Positions 44,500 to 61,600 of a stretch of 64,000 nucleotides of DNA are shown here, in pieces. The DNA is from Beaufortia kweichowensis (Eukaryota > Chordata > Actinopteri > Cypriniformes > Gastromyzontidae): positions 2,642,501 through 2,706,500 of the forward strand of contig CM032802.1 of the NCBI GenBank assembly GCA_019155185.1. The letters are read 5' to 3'. Both the position numbers and the translations under genes were made by a program. The notes below the pieces were generated by a model that was given only the letters and a program-made list of their open reading frames with translations, made no database searches and was not told the origin of the DNA. Positions within the stretch are counted from its first letter, which is position 1; each line of letters starts with the position of its first letter.

Positions 44500-45901
44500 C
44501 AAATATTTTAATATTTTAAAGACGCTATTATTTTTAGACTATACAGCATATACTGTTACTTTTCTCAGCGGTGGTCTGGATGAAACAATGATATTTGTTT
44601 GAGAGTCAATTATTATCATCTCATAAAACTAATCCACGGAATGCAGAGATACAAACGATTATACTTTTACACTTGCTAATTTCTTCACTAAGTCCAAAAA
44701 GCGTCATTAGAACTAAATCAACTAAACTTAAATAAGGATTGTGATTTCTGATCCACTGAGCGCCCCCTACATAGGGTTTGTGTCTCTTAAGAAGCTGTTA
44801 TTAGCTGGGGAAATGTAATTCCGTGTGATCAGTCTGCGTGTCCCCTTCGAGATCTACGTAAGATCTTGCAGCACGATGTTGCGTGTGGGCAGAGGAGCGA
44901 ATAGGCCCTACTGCAGTTTACAAACAATCACATTGACAAATATATAATTTTACCAAAATGGAATATAATTTGTTGTGCATGGAACAATGGTTTAATAATA
45001 TTTGTTGGACATATTAAACATGATTATGGCCATCATTTAGAACCACGGTTTATATCAAAGTACCATTATCATCTAACATCCACTGTAACCATATTAAATA
45101 CAGTTAGTTTCCATCCACACTCCAATTACAATTTCAGCCAGTTCTACTTGATTTTACTTCATTTTCCAACAGTATTTTTTAAAGAGGTAGAAAAGCTTAT
45201 CACTGCGTATTGTAACTTGAGTTTTCTTAACTTGATTTTCCTAATTTAGGACAACAATTAAACTTCAATTCAATTATTAATTATCACTTTTTTAGTTTTT
45301 GAATATTTTAATCATCAAAGCACAGCATTTTGCTTTAGTAAAATCAAAGTACAACTGTCCATGTAAAGATGTAGGTGTTTTATCTCATATAATTACAGTA
45401 ATGTGGATGATTAACCCTGTGTCAGCTGCATTGGAGCTGTTCAGTGATTGGTGCTGAAAGAACTGTCAGTAAGAGCGCGCCTCACAGTGGTGAAAGCAGA
45501 TAATGCAGGGAACACCATGTGCTGTGCATTAATTATGTGTTGCAAAGAACTTGTGTAGAGAAAATATTCGCTGACAAAGTGATTTTAGGAGCTGTGTGTG
45601 CATCTAATTAACAATCCATGGGGAACAAATTTGTCCTCAGAAGTGAGACGAATTCTTTCTTTGGGGACATTTGGGATGTCCTCATTTATAAAACACAGTG
45701 TAAAACATAATAAATTATTTACTGAAGTAAATGTAAACAAATTAAGTGATTGTTATAAGTCAATAAACCTTGATAGCATTTTAAGTACATAAATTGGTCA
45801 AACTGTGCTTGTGTGTGGTCCTGGAATACACATCAGTATTGCCCCAACAAAGATAGTATTACTAGTCATTTTAAAAACATCAGCATAAAACATGGAAACC
45901 C

Positions 45902-45956
<55 letters not shown>

Positions 45957-46741
45957 CCTTTCACTGTACTTAGATTTACAGCCCTTTTAGATTTTAGGTT
46001 TAATAATTAATCATTTATGATATTGTATTACATTTATGATCTATAATATTTGTACAAGTTATAAAAGTGTAATGTTCCAAGCCAAAAGGTATGATGGTGC
46101 TACTGTAATACATGCCCAAAAACATGATGATTTTTAGAACAGTAAACTGTAGTACATTTTAGATATTTTTAGCTCTAAAATGTTTTACATTTAACATTGC
46201 GCAAGGATGCTGCAACTTAAAACGCCTGTAACGCAACGTATCATTACTGTACTACAGAGAACCTATAAAGTTGAGAAACGACACTTCCCACAACCCATTG
46301 CGCGCCAAACTAACCAATTATCGCTCAGATCCTAAGAAGGCGGTGCTAAAATAAGGTCACTGCCTCGGTATCCAAATCTGATTGGTTGAAATTAACGTCA
46401 ATCTTTTACAGTCCTTACGATGACATGACAACGCTAACGGGTCAGTTGGCTTTAAGGAAGTAGTGCAAGATGCGTGTTTGATAGCGTCACATATTGACAG
46501 GAAGCGTGTTTACAATAACAGTTAAAGACTTATTATGGGAAACACTACATTTGGTTTTATGTACATCTAAACCCAGCAGCCGTTTATCTCGCGATAGCTC
46601 GTTTCGTGGTGTGCTCAAGACACTTATGCATGTGCGTTCATTCACGCCTTTTTAATGCTGCAGCGGTTCGGTACATTTAAATATAGCGGTTCGCTTCTTT
46701 CATTCTCTGTAAGGAGCATTCAGTCACTAGTAAGCAACATC
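44500..46741. other. Head-to-head region between mapk8ip2 and chkb
   Basis: No coding exon. Dispersed-repeat debris lies near 45,600-45,790 ('GGGGACATTTGGGATGTCCT' type) and a (GA)n run at 45,905-45,953. The chkb promoter probably lies in the last 470 bases. It has a ZNF143-like stretch ACACTTCCCACAACCCATTG (46,280-46,299), a CCAAT box just right of it (46,314), and TCTCGCGA (46,586), a motif of housekeeping promoters. Confidence 0.5.
45905..45953. repeat. (GA)n microsatellite, about 49 bp
   Basis: Perfect GA run upstream of chkb; the third GA tract of the window. Confidence 0.95.
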
Positions 46742-52084
<5,343 letters not shown>

Positions 52085-53602
52085 ACTCATTCTCATTTCC
52101 AAAGTGTGCATTTCACATCAGTCTTGATCATCTTTTGTTGTTTTTTAAGGAAAGGGCACAGACTGAAACTGTTAAAAACAGAACAGTTAATTCTGGGGAA
52201 CATTATTCTTGAATAATGAAACAGTTGAAACATAATGCAAATATATTCTGCCTTAAGTTTCTGTTTTGTAGAGCAGTATGGATAAGAAAAGATAAAAAAT
52301 ACTTCAGCAGAAAAAAAAATAATGTTTGAAACCTACACACGGTTCTTATGTATTCACGCTAAAGCAAACTGTAAAATGGTATTTAGTTAGTTTATTTATT
52401 ATAATATAATTTTACCAATCATATGACAGTTTACATTTTATTCGACTTGTTGTCGAATGTTATCAATATTACCTTTTTTTAGTCCGTCCACCATTAATAC
52501 TGTAATGGGTCCAAGTTTTTGTCCTCGAATTTCACCTGCTGCCATTTGTTTGTCCTGTCAACTACAAAATCATAATTTTCGTCGCTCTAATGCTAAAAAT
52601 ATCAAGATTTTTGCATATACATACTCTTAAATATGCAAGTGTGAATTTTAACCGATTAGTTTGGGTTATTTATTAGCACATAATGTGCTGTTTGTTTCTT
52701 TTTAACATTTCAACTAAAGTAAAAACGTATTTCTAATAAGTACAATTTCATAGCTTTTTTATGTTTTAGTTTAACCTTAAAATGGGTTTGTATACGTATT
52801 CAGTACAGAAGGAAATTACGCTTGAAGAGCGAGACAGAAATACAGAAGTATTGTAGTATCTAGAATGGCACATATCAATGTTTTTATTATTTAAATGGTT
52901 AAGCATTTAATACATTCATACCTGTTTATCACACTGTAATGTGTGTATGTCACATGACCTCATTGTTTCTTGTATTTTAATGTGTTTAGAGCAGGTTACG
53001 TCCTGTTTCCAAACATGACTAACTCAAGTTCTTATAACTGTAAACGTCCATTTTGCTTTCCTTTTAATTGTTATTTTATGCTTATTTATTCTTTTTGTCA
53101 AAAGCAAGTAAATTGTCAATGAAACTTTTTGGTTTGTGAAACAAACGTAAAATCCTTCTCAATATGGGTCTTTAGTTAAAATGGCAGAAAAGAAATGATG
53201 TCATTCAGTGAGTTGAAGTTGTCATTTTAATGGCCAAGAATCATATTAGGAGCATTTAAACAGTCTTTTTCTTGTATTAAATGAATATATGTATCAATTT
53301 ATTCACTTATCATCTTGTAAGTGGGCACATGGCAAAGGACAATGAACATTTTGGACTTAAGCCACTTAAACATATGCTCCCAATATGTTTCTTTGTGAAA
53401 TCTCTGATTTTAAATATTAATCTGAAATGCAACAGCACTGTTTGAACCAATGTTGATTTCTGCAGTTATTTAATTTTACGTTATACTGTAAACTTGCATC
53501 CGTGGTGTGATACTTGTTTCTTTGCAACAAAATCCATTAAAATTTGCTTTGTTCATTAAATGGAAAACTTGCCATTTGTGTGAATGTCAAATTTGAAATA
53601 AA
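52085..53602 (+). terminator. chkb 3' UTR with AATAAA at 53,597
   Basis: The 1.5 kb after the chkb stop has no coding exon and is AT-rich. A canonical AATAAA (53,597-53,602) is the best 3' end. This leaves only about 330 bases to the start codon of the following kelch gene, so the two genes are tightly packed. Confidence 0.55.
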
Positions 53603-53933
53603 GTTCCTATCAAGTTTCAAAGTGGTGTAGATGACACCAAGTGGCCCAGCAAGCTAATGTTTCCTCTTGCCGTACATCACTGCGAGCTGTACAATCCCTA
53701 AAATAGCTCTACTGCGATCGCTCTGACACACAGGCGCCATATTGAGCTTTGAAAACAGCCATCCACGATCAACTCAAGAAACCAAGAGCTAATTTATCCT
53801 TCATCTGCCTGCAAATGACAAATCCTTTGTGACTCAGGTTTGCTTTTAAAGGTTTTATGTGCACCTTTTTGATTCATATTTTAGCTGTAGAGACATACAA
53901 AACATGTAAGTGAGTTTTAACACAAACGAGAAC

Positions 53934-56307
53934 ATGGCTGATATTTGGCGGGTTATAGCTGCAGTTCTTATGTATTTTTGCACATGGCTTAAGAAATGTT
54001 TAGAACGGTTTCAGAGGCGTTTGTGGTCGAAAAGTACTTTAAACTGGACTCAGTACAGACTTGATGATGTTACAAAGCACAAGTCTAAAAACCATCAGTT
54101 AGATGTCTGGAGAACACATCAAGAATACAGGACCTATCGACACCAAACCAACGGACCAATGGTGATGGTGAAAACCAGCACACATGCATTCCATGTAAGT
54201 ATCTTGTCCACAGATACATACAAATAACTTGTATGCACACAAACATATTTACTGCCACTTACTTTCAGGTGGATTTGGAGAAACTAGCAGACTGCAGCGA
54301 GTATTTCAGGGCTCTGTCCCATTCTTGTATGAGAGAGACGTCTGAACGATTGGTGAATCTGGAGCATGTTCCATCTTTGGTCTTTCACAATCTTCTAGAG
54401 TTCTGCTTTCTACAGCGATTCTGCGTTCCTGAAAACCTTCTAGAGGAACACTTACAAGTAAGCATCTACCTGCTGGCTTCCAGCTTCACTGATCGTCTAC
54501 TGACGACCCTCTCTCAGGCCCTGACGGAGAACACCTGTCTCAGTTATCTTCAGCTGGCTGAAGAACTGTGTAGCGTGGAACTTGAAGAAACTGTTCTAGG
54601 TTACATGAGCAAACACCTGCTTGAGCTTCCACACTTAAGTAAAAGCTTGGATCCACATCTTCAAACTAAAGTTCTTGGATTAAGATCAAATGAAACTCCA
54701 CAGTTATGCTGCCTAAGGAAGGAGAACTTGACCTCGAGAGATGACCCGGAAACAGATGCTGCCCGAAAGCTTTTTAGGCTGGAAGAAGAGGATTATGGGA
54801 CATGGAGTTCTGTCACTGATCTGCCTTTTTGTGCAGATAAGTGGTGCTTCACTACAGCTGTGTTATATAATTATCTGTATCTAATAGGGGGGTACAGACA
54901 CCGTGTGAAAAAGGGTTATGAATTTAAAATGGCGTCCTTTCGCTATAACCCGTTCACCAATCAGTGGGTGTCAACAGCTCCTCTGATTAAGGTATGGATG
55001 TTACAGATCATGACATGACTATTAAAGGGATAGTTCACCCAAAAGAATTTTTATCTTTTATTTACTTTCATGTCATCCCAAATCTGTATGACTTTCTTTC
55101 TTCTGCAGAACATAAAAGAAGATATTTTAAAGACTGTTGGTAACCAAACAACACTGGATCTCATTGACTTCCATTGTATGAACACAAAATATTTTTCAAA
55201 GTATCTTTTTTTGTGTTTCACAGACGAAACCAAGAGTCATATACAGGTTTTAAATGACATGAGTATAAATAAATGATGACAAAATGTTTATTTTTGAGTG
55301 AACTACTAGCTTGTAATGCCAACAAACATTTTTATCATTCTATAGTTTCACATTTTCACCAACTTTCTAATGATGAAACTTTTAATTTGGTGGCTCCTCA
55401 TCTCTCGTTGCATCATAGGATAGCATAGCGTCCATTAAATGCATACCTACAAATCTTCTCAACAGTTTTTTGCATACTGATTCTCGCCTGCTATATAATA
55501 TGGAAGAATGCAATTTCAGATGCAGTGATAGTAACTTCATATTCATGAGTCAAAGTTCACATGTGAACGTCTCTGACTCCTCTCAGCACAGACGTCACTT
55601 CAGCGCAGCGGTGTGTGAAGGCAGAATCTACGCTGTGGGAGGCTGGTATCTGGATTCACTCGTGACGCCTGACTCCAGTACAGGTGTGTACACCGCTGTG
55701 GAGGTGTATGATCCGTGGACAGATACCTGGTCATTTGTTGCTTCCCTTCCTCTGACGGACTTCCAGTTCAGCCTGTCTCTCTCCCATGACTCCCCTCTCA
55801 CCACCAGTCTGGGACACTGCATCTATGTACTGGGAAACATCAAGAGAACTGGAGAGAAACTGGTGCTGCGGTACGATACTAGAAAAGGTACAGCATTTAT
55901 GCATTTAGCAGACACTTTTTTTATCTAAAAATTATTAAAATACATTTTTATCTTTTCATTCAGACTGCTGGTGTGAACTGCTCCCCACACTCACCCGCTC
56001 GAGCGCAAATCTCCCCAGTCTGCACTTTTTGGGAGCCGCCAATAGGCAGCTGATTGTGATTGGCGGTAACAATTCAGAAACCATGGTAACATCTTTCTGT
56101 GTGGAGTCTAAGAAGTGGGGTCATATCAGAGCAATGGAAAAGAGCACTTTTATTGGGCAGGGCACCATTCTCCATAATGAGCTGTACATGTCTGGAACAA
56201 AAAACAGCTCGATAGTTAAAGTAAACCTGCAGTCTCTTTCTCTCTCTTATCTTCCTTCACTCCCCGTCTCCACCTGCTACGAGAGCCTGTTTCATCTCTG
56301 CTTCTGA
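53934..56307 (+). CDS. BTB/BACK/kelch-repeat protein with hydrophobic N-terminus, 4 exons
   Basis: Exons: 53934-54194, 54269-54991, 55587-55887, 55964-56307, in agreeing phases; 542 residues. The start ATG has an excellent context (AACATGG). Residues about 3-18 (IWRVIAAVLMYFCTWL) form a membrane-like helix followed by basic residues. From about residue 75 a BTB half is seen (FHVDLEKLADCSEYFRAL), then a BACK region with SYLQLAEELCS. The C-terminal half has kelch blades: YLYLIGGY, IYAVGGWY, EVYDPWTDTWSFVASLPL, CIYVLGN, LIVIGGNN. BTB-kelch proteins usually recruit substrates to cullin-3 ligases. Human has KLHDC7B beside CPT1B/CHKB, and KLHDC7A also has an N-terminal membrane segment, so this may be the fish klhdc7b. 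Sequence alone does not let me exclude another KLHL-type gene, so I give no symbol. Intron 2 holds a dispersed element, and the exon 3 donor abuts a SINE tail. Confidence 0.85.
55024..55308. repeat. 'GGATAGTTCACCC' element, near full length, in kelch-gene intron 2
   Basis: Begins AAAGGGATAGTTCACCCAAA and ends TTTTTGAGTGAACTACTAGC, a diverged inverted end. Inside are CATGTCATCCCAAATCTGTA, CTTTCTTTCTTCTGCAGAAC and GACTTCCATTGTATG, all typical of this very abundant cyprinid element. The short frames inside it are not genes. Confidence 0.75.
55890..55930 (-). repeat. SINE tail fragment at the exon 3 donor of the kelch gene
   Basis: GCATTTATGCATTTAGCAGA begins five bases after the donor GT at 55,888. 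It is the reversed SINE tail found in several places in the window. Confidence 0.5.
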
Positions 56308-56754
56308 GCCTGTTTTTTCCTGCTCTTATTAATGTTTGTCACAATTACAAAGCTTTTTAATATTTATAAGTAGAGCTGTCACGATATCAGATTTTTACTA
56401 AACAATTATTGTAGAATTTAGAAAAATTATATTATTGTGATATGTATTGAAATGTTTATTTTTAAATAAATCAATAATGCCAAATGACCAACAAAATCAA
56501 ATGAGTCGTCTTAAGTTTTCTCTATATTTGTTTATCTATTTATTTATTTATATTTATACACTTACTACTTATTGTGTGTGATGATCTTATCTAATGGTTG
56601 TAAGTAGTTTATACAAATGTATATAATGCTATAGACTTAAATGATGCCTCAGATCAAACTCATTTTTGCCTGGTGGATGATTAGGGTAAAACAATTCCCA
56701 TATAATAAAGAAACATGGACCAGGGACTTGGTCTAGTAAGCAACAACTCAGAAT

Positions 56755-56850
56755 ACTCTTGGCTATGCCCTAGCAACATGATAAAACCACCCAGAACACT
56801 ATAGCCACTCCATAGCAACACCATGACAACCAGACAGAACTCCCTATAGC
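56755..56850 (-). repeat. GTTGCTAGG-type array, reverse orientation
   Basis: Holds CCCTAGCAACATGATAAAAC, ACCACCCAGAACACTATAGC and CCATAGCAACACCATGACAA, the reverse complement of the units at 15,285. Confidence 0.55.
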
Positions 56851-57117
56851 ATCATTAAAATCTAGTTTTCTACAGTTTTCCACCAGGTTAATTATTTTGC
56901 TCACTAATAAAAAGCAATTGTAATATGTCTTACATACTGTCACTTGTTGAAAGCAAACTCAGCTAAGAACTATTACATAAGACACTCAAGTTGTATATTT
57001 TAAACAGACAAATCCCTATATGTACATGAGACCTTTCAGCGTGCAACTCTTCCAGAGTTCTGTCATGCAGCCGTGGGATATTTCCAGCTGTTGAGATTTG
57101 GGCCTGTGTTTGATCAT

Positions 57118-57249
57118 ACAGTGTGTACTGACTGTACAGCCACCAGTTTAACTTTGCCTGGAGAGTGTCCAGTTACACACACACACACACACACACACAA
57201 TGAGAGAGAGGTTATGAGAATCACAACACGACAGTGTGTACTGACTGTA
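57118..57249. repeat. 19-bp direct repeats flanking a (CA)n run
   Basis: ACAGTGTGTACTGACTGTA occurs identically at 57,118-57,136 and 57,231-57,249. Between them is a (CA)12-like run and a GA patch. The identical copies suggest a local duplication. Confidence 0.85.
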
Positions 57250-57508
57250 GCAGGTAGTAGGTAGTCTAGAGAACCTTACAGGGAAACAATCAAAACAAAG
57301 AAAGAGAGAGGGAATGAAAGACGTGCAGTGAGATAAGCAGTGAGTGAGCGACAGATTGACTTACTGAGTTATTTGGGTGATTCGGGAGTCGTCTGAAGGG
57401 CAGAAGAGTTTTCCTGAAGAACAGCAGAATTCCATAAAGGACATTCCAGAAATACTGATCAAAAATTCAACCTTCTCACTTGAATTACAGGAACGCATTG
57501 AATTAAAG
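57250..57508 (+). other. cpt1b: Probable non-coding first exon of cpt1b
   Basis: The stretch ends at an AATTAAAG|GTAATG donor (57,508). The first coding exon has an acceptor TTTCATCAG before 58,637, 14 bases ahead of the ATG. CPT1 genes typically have a separate untranslated first exon. The left boundary and promoter are not visible with certainty. Confidence 0.35.
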
Positions 57509-57862
57509 GTAATGTAATATCATTATATATTTTAAGAATGCTGTCAAGTCATTAATGTTGAGACAGACTTACTGAGAAGTTCTTTATTATATTTACATTT
57601 AGTACAAATATAAATATACTTCATTATATTGAGCATATTTATATAAGATGTGTATCTTATTAAAAAAACATGGTTTCTAAGTAGAATCATAAATTTTGCA
57701 GCTGTATTTAATGCTTTAGATTTTTTAAATAGTATTCATAATGTATGAATTTACTAGAACATAATGTAAGTAAATGTAAATACATTACTAAAAAATAATA
57801 TTTATGTTCTAAAAATATATGCAGACACAGGGAAAGTTTATAAAGACACATTTTTAAACACA

Positions 57863-57872
57863 CTATATATAG
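57863..57872. promoter_or_regulatory. MEF2 consensus in presumed cpt1b intron 1
   Basis: CTATATATAG matches the palindromic MEF2 site CTAWWWWTAG. CPT1B is the muscle isoform and MEF2 is a known activator of it in mammals. It is a short AT-rich word, so a chance match is possible. Confidence 0.3.
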
Positions 57873-58650
57873 TATTTGTTTTACATTTTTGTTTGTATCA
57901 CACTGTTTGTATCACAAAAACAAAAATGTAGAACTAATGTATAAATGGCATTAAATTATATTATTTTGTCTAATTTTATGTGTAAAGTTTGTATGTCTAA
58001 CATCAAATGCAAGTTCTACATGTTTAATTGTATAATTGTGTTTAAAAAGTATAAACTGATCCAAAGTTTGAGGCTGTGCTTTGGACGTCACGTGTGTTTT
58101 GGCAAGAGTAACAGAAATGTCACTCGCCTCTCAGATGTGCTACTACGTTATTTCTGACCATTCAACTTTGCCCCACTTCATGTGCCAGCAGTCAGTCATA
58201 TGACATGGAAAAAGAAACACAATCATGATAGCGTGTCACAGCAGAAATCTACTCGGTGACTTTAGAGTGACACATTTCTATATAGTTTCCTTTGAACTTG
58301 TAAAACAACTGAAAGTAAACATTCTTATCATGAATTTATCATGAATTAAACAGGCCATTTTGCCCTTAAGCAGAACCGTATAAACTATAAGCAACTCACA
58401 GGAATCGTCTTACAGGGTCATGCCTGGAATTTACCATAGCAGTGCTTAATAATTCTCCAGCTGGTGACCTTTATAAACCGGAAACCAATGAACCAGTAAA
58501 CTACTACATATCAGGAGCAGGGCCATAACCTGGATCAGAACCTAAACATGGGTCAGCCAGAATCACTGTTAATAACTATCCTACACTAACTCGAAAGACA
58601 ACAATTGTGATGAATATAATCGGTCTCTTTCATCAGGCTGTGCCTGTATA

Positions 58651-61600
58651 ATGGCCGAAGCACATCAGGCTGTGGGCTTTCAGTTCACAGTTACACCTGA
58701 TGGGATTGATCTGCAGCTGAGCCGTGAGGTGCTCAAACACATTTACCTGTCTGGAGTGACATCATGGAAGAAACGGGCCATCCGCTTCAAGGTATCTGTA
58801 TTCAATTTACAATACTGTAAAACCTACACTAATGTAATAACTGTAAATCTTTACATTTTCATTTGATTTTCTGTTGTTTGAGTAGAACGGTGTTCTTACA
58901 GGCGTATACCCCGCCAGTCCCGTCCAGCTGGTTAATCGTAGTCATCACGATCATGAGCACCATGTATGCCAGGATCGACCCCTCCATGGGCATGATTGAC
59001 AAGATCAAGACATCTTTACCAGTCAGGTAACTTTTTTGCACATTCGTGGAAACTTTAGGAACTACAACCATCATGGTTACATGTAAATACAGGTATATAA
59101 TACAAAGCCTGTGTCATTTATGACTGGAACAGCTTTGGTTTAACTTATGAATATATCATTTTTAAAAACAACATTTTAATTCATAATACCAATGTTTTAC
59201 CAAGGCACAATTTTAAAATACATAATTTTTCCCAAAGAATAGTTCCTGAAATTGTATTTAAGATATATTCATGTTGACCTAAAGCAGATTATGCAGTAAA
59301 CATATTAATAATTTTATAAATACCCTACTTCCATTTTACCTGTTTATCATGCAGTGAGTTTATGACGGTTCAGACACAGACGGTGGTCAGCGCCATCCTG
59401 TTCGCCACGGCTGTTTGGTTTTCCTTCATCCTGCTGATGCGATACATCCTCAAAGCTCTGCTGTCCTATCACGACTGGATCTTTGAGTCACATGGCAAAA
59501 TGAGCTTCTCTACTAAAGTCTGGCTGGTGCGTCACCTGTGTAGCATAACTAAAATAGAAAGCAAACAGACAAGTGTTAGATTTGGCAAGATCAATGGTTT
59601 GGGTTTTAGATTTATTTGTATTTATTGTAATAAAAAACAATGACAAATAAACCATTGGTTTGATCCTTTTTGGGCAGGTTTGTTATCTGAGATTGTGAAT
59701 AAAAGTATTCAACCCTAAAATTTTGCTCCAAAAATGTCTATTTCAGAGTCTTGTGAAGCTGTTGTCAGGCCGGCGACCGTTGCTGTACAGTTTTCAGGCA
59801 TCTCTGCCCCATCTGCCTGTACCAAGTATTGATGAGACAATCACACGGGTAAAATAACAGCAACTGTAATGTTGTTGTGTTGTCATTTATCTCCCACACT
59901 TTTAATGCATAATAATTTTCCCAATGCAAAAAATGTACAACAAAATGGCTTCATTTTCTGTATGAAATATATACTACAAATTATATTAAAAAATGTATAA
60001 TTTTTTATAATTTTATTATTAGATTAAAAATAAAGTTCTTAAATTTATTAAAATGTATTATATTATAAAATGTAAAATATCAAATTATTGCTATTATTGT
60101 TTTCTATTATATTATTATTTATTATAACTTGATCTGCTCACTGTTTTAGTATCTAGAATCAGTTCGACCTCTTCTGGATGACGAGCAATATAAACAGATG
60201 GAGGTTGTTGCTAATGATTTTAAAAAGGATCCTGCACCCAAATTCCAAAAATACCTTGTACTCAAGTCCTGGTGGGCCACCAATTACGTAAGCAAACAAA
60301 ACCTGAGGTCATCTACATTTACATTTACATTTACATTTACATTTAGGCACTCTACATGCATTATTGATAAATCCTGTTAGAAATGCTGGTTAAATAAGCA
60401 GGCTTGTCATTGTGTTGTCAGGTGAGTGATTGGTGGGAGGAGTATATCTATCTGAGAGGGCGGAGCCCCATCATGGTCAACAGCAACTTCTACACTATGG
60501 TGAGCAGACAGCTTTAAACAATTACGCCACTTTTCTGGGGTTTGCATATTACTATAATACAAAACATGTTCATGTTAAACCAGAAAGTTGGGATGGGATA
60601 TAACAAGGAGCTTGGCAAATATAATATAAATCGTAGTGGTTTCCTTTTCAAATACCAGTATGAATCATCAGCAGTCACCATTAAAACCATTACAAAATAA
60701 TCTTTCATTATCTACCCAGTAGGATTTAATGGTGTTTTATTGGTTCCCATTCGCCAGATAACATTCCTCCAGTAGAGACCATTATAGTTTTCTTTAAAAC
60801 CAATACAATTCCCATTATAACCATTAAATCAATTCGGTTTCCTGTTATGGTTTTTATTTATCTTTTCTAACACAATAAAAAAATTTCCTCGGAAGAAAAA
60901 GTTTTAATTAGTAACAATAACCGATCATCAAGTTCATGTACAAACTAAGACAAAAACTAATCCAATGGCGCCACCTGCTGGTTATTTTGAGATAAACACT
61001 GTGGCCTTTAATAAACACTGTATGAGTTCTTAGTTTTGTAGTTTATAGCCCTGTGTTATAAGCTGTCTATATTTATAATGTTTTCTTCTGTGATTGTCAG
61101 GATTTACTCTATGTGATCCCCACACACAGACAGGCCGCTAGAGCAGCAAACGCTGTACACGCTATGCTGCAGTACCGCCGTAAACTTGAAAGAGGAGAAC
61201 TTACCCCGGTACACATTCACACTAATAACCAACCACACAAATAATATTTAGCATCCATCCACGGCTCTAAAATATCAAGCCAATGAAATAGTGTCTCTTC
61301 TACTTTCCCATCATGTCTTCTGTTCTCTTCTCTCAGCTGAGGGCTCTTGGCATCGTGCCTATGTGCTCATTTCAATATGAAAGAATGTTTAACACCACTC
61401 GTATCCCTGGCATTGAAACTGGTAATGACATTTTTTAATCTTTTAGAAAAAGCAATATCTCTGACTCATGATCCTCCCTGTTTAGTCATTGTGTTTAATG
61501 TATGCACAGATTTTGTGCAGCATCTGAAGGACAGGAAGCATTTGGTGGTCTATCATCGAGGTCGGTTCTTCAAGCTGTGGCTTTATTATGGTGGTCGTCA

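Larger units (their letters stand above)
56308..58636. other. Region between kelch gene and cpt1b coding start
   Basis: It starts with the kelch 3' UTR (possible AATAAA at 56,465 or 56,704). A 'GGGCTG'-type element fragment (about 56,372-56,470) and a reversed 'GTTGCTAGG' array (56,755-56,850) follow. A (CA)n run lies at 57,176-57,199. The cpt1b promoter and non-coding exon are probably at 57,250-57,508. A MEF2 consensus site lies at 57,863-57,872. No coding exon is seen. Confidence 0.5.

Noticed and set aside
55070..55276. 68-residue + strand frame
   Set aside because: Lies wholly inside the 'GGATAGTTCACCC' repeat.
58460..58475. PPAR response element before cpt1b
   Set aside because: Only one half-site (TGACCT) is present, with no second half at DR1 spacing.
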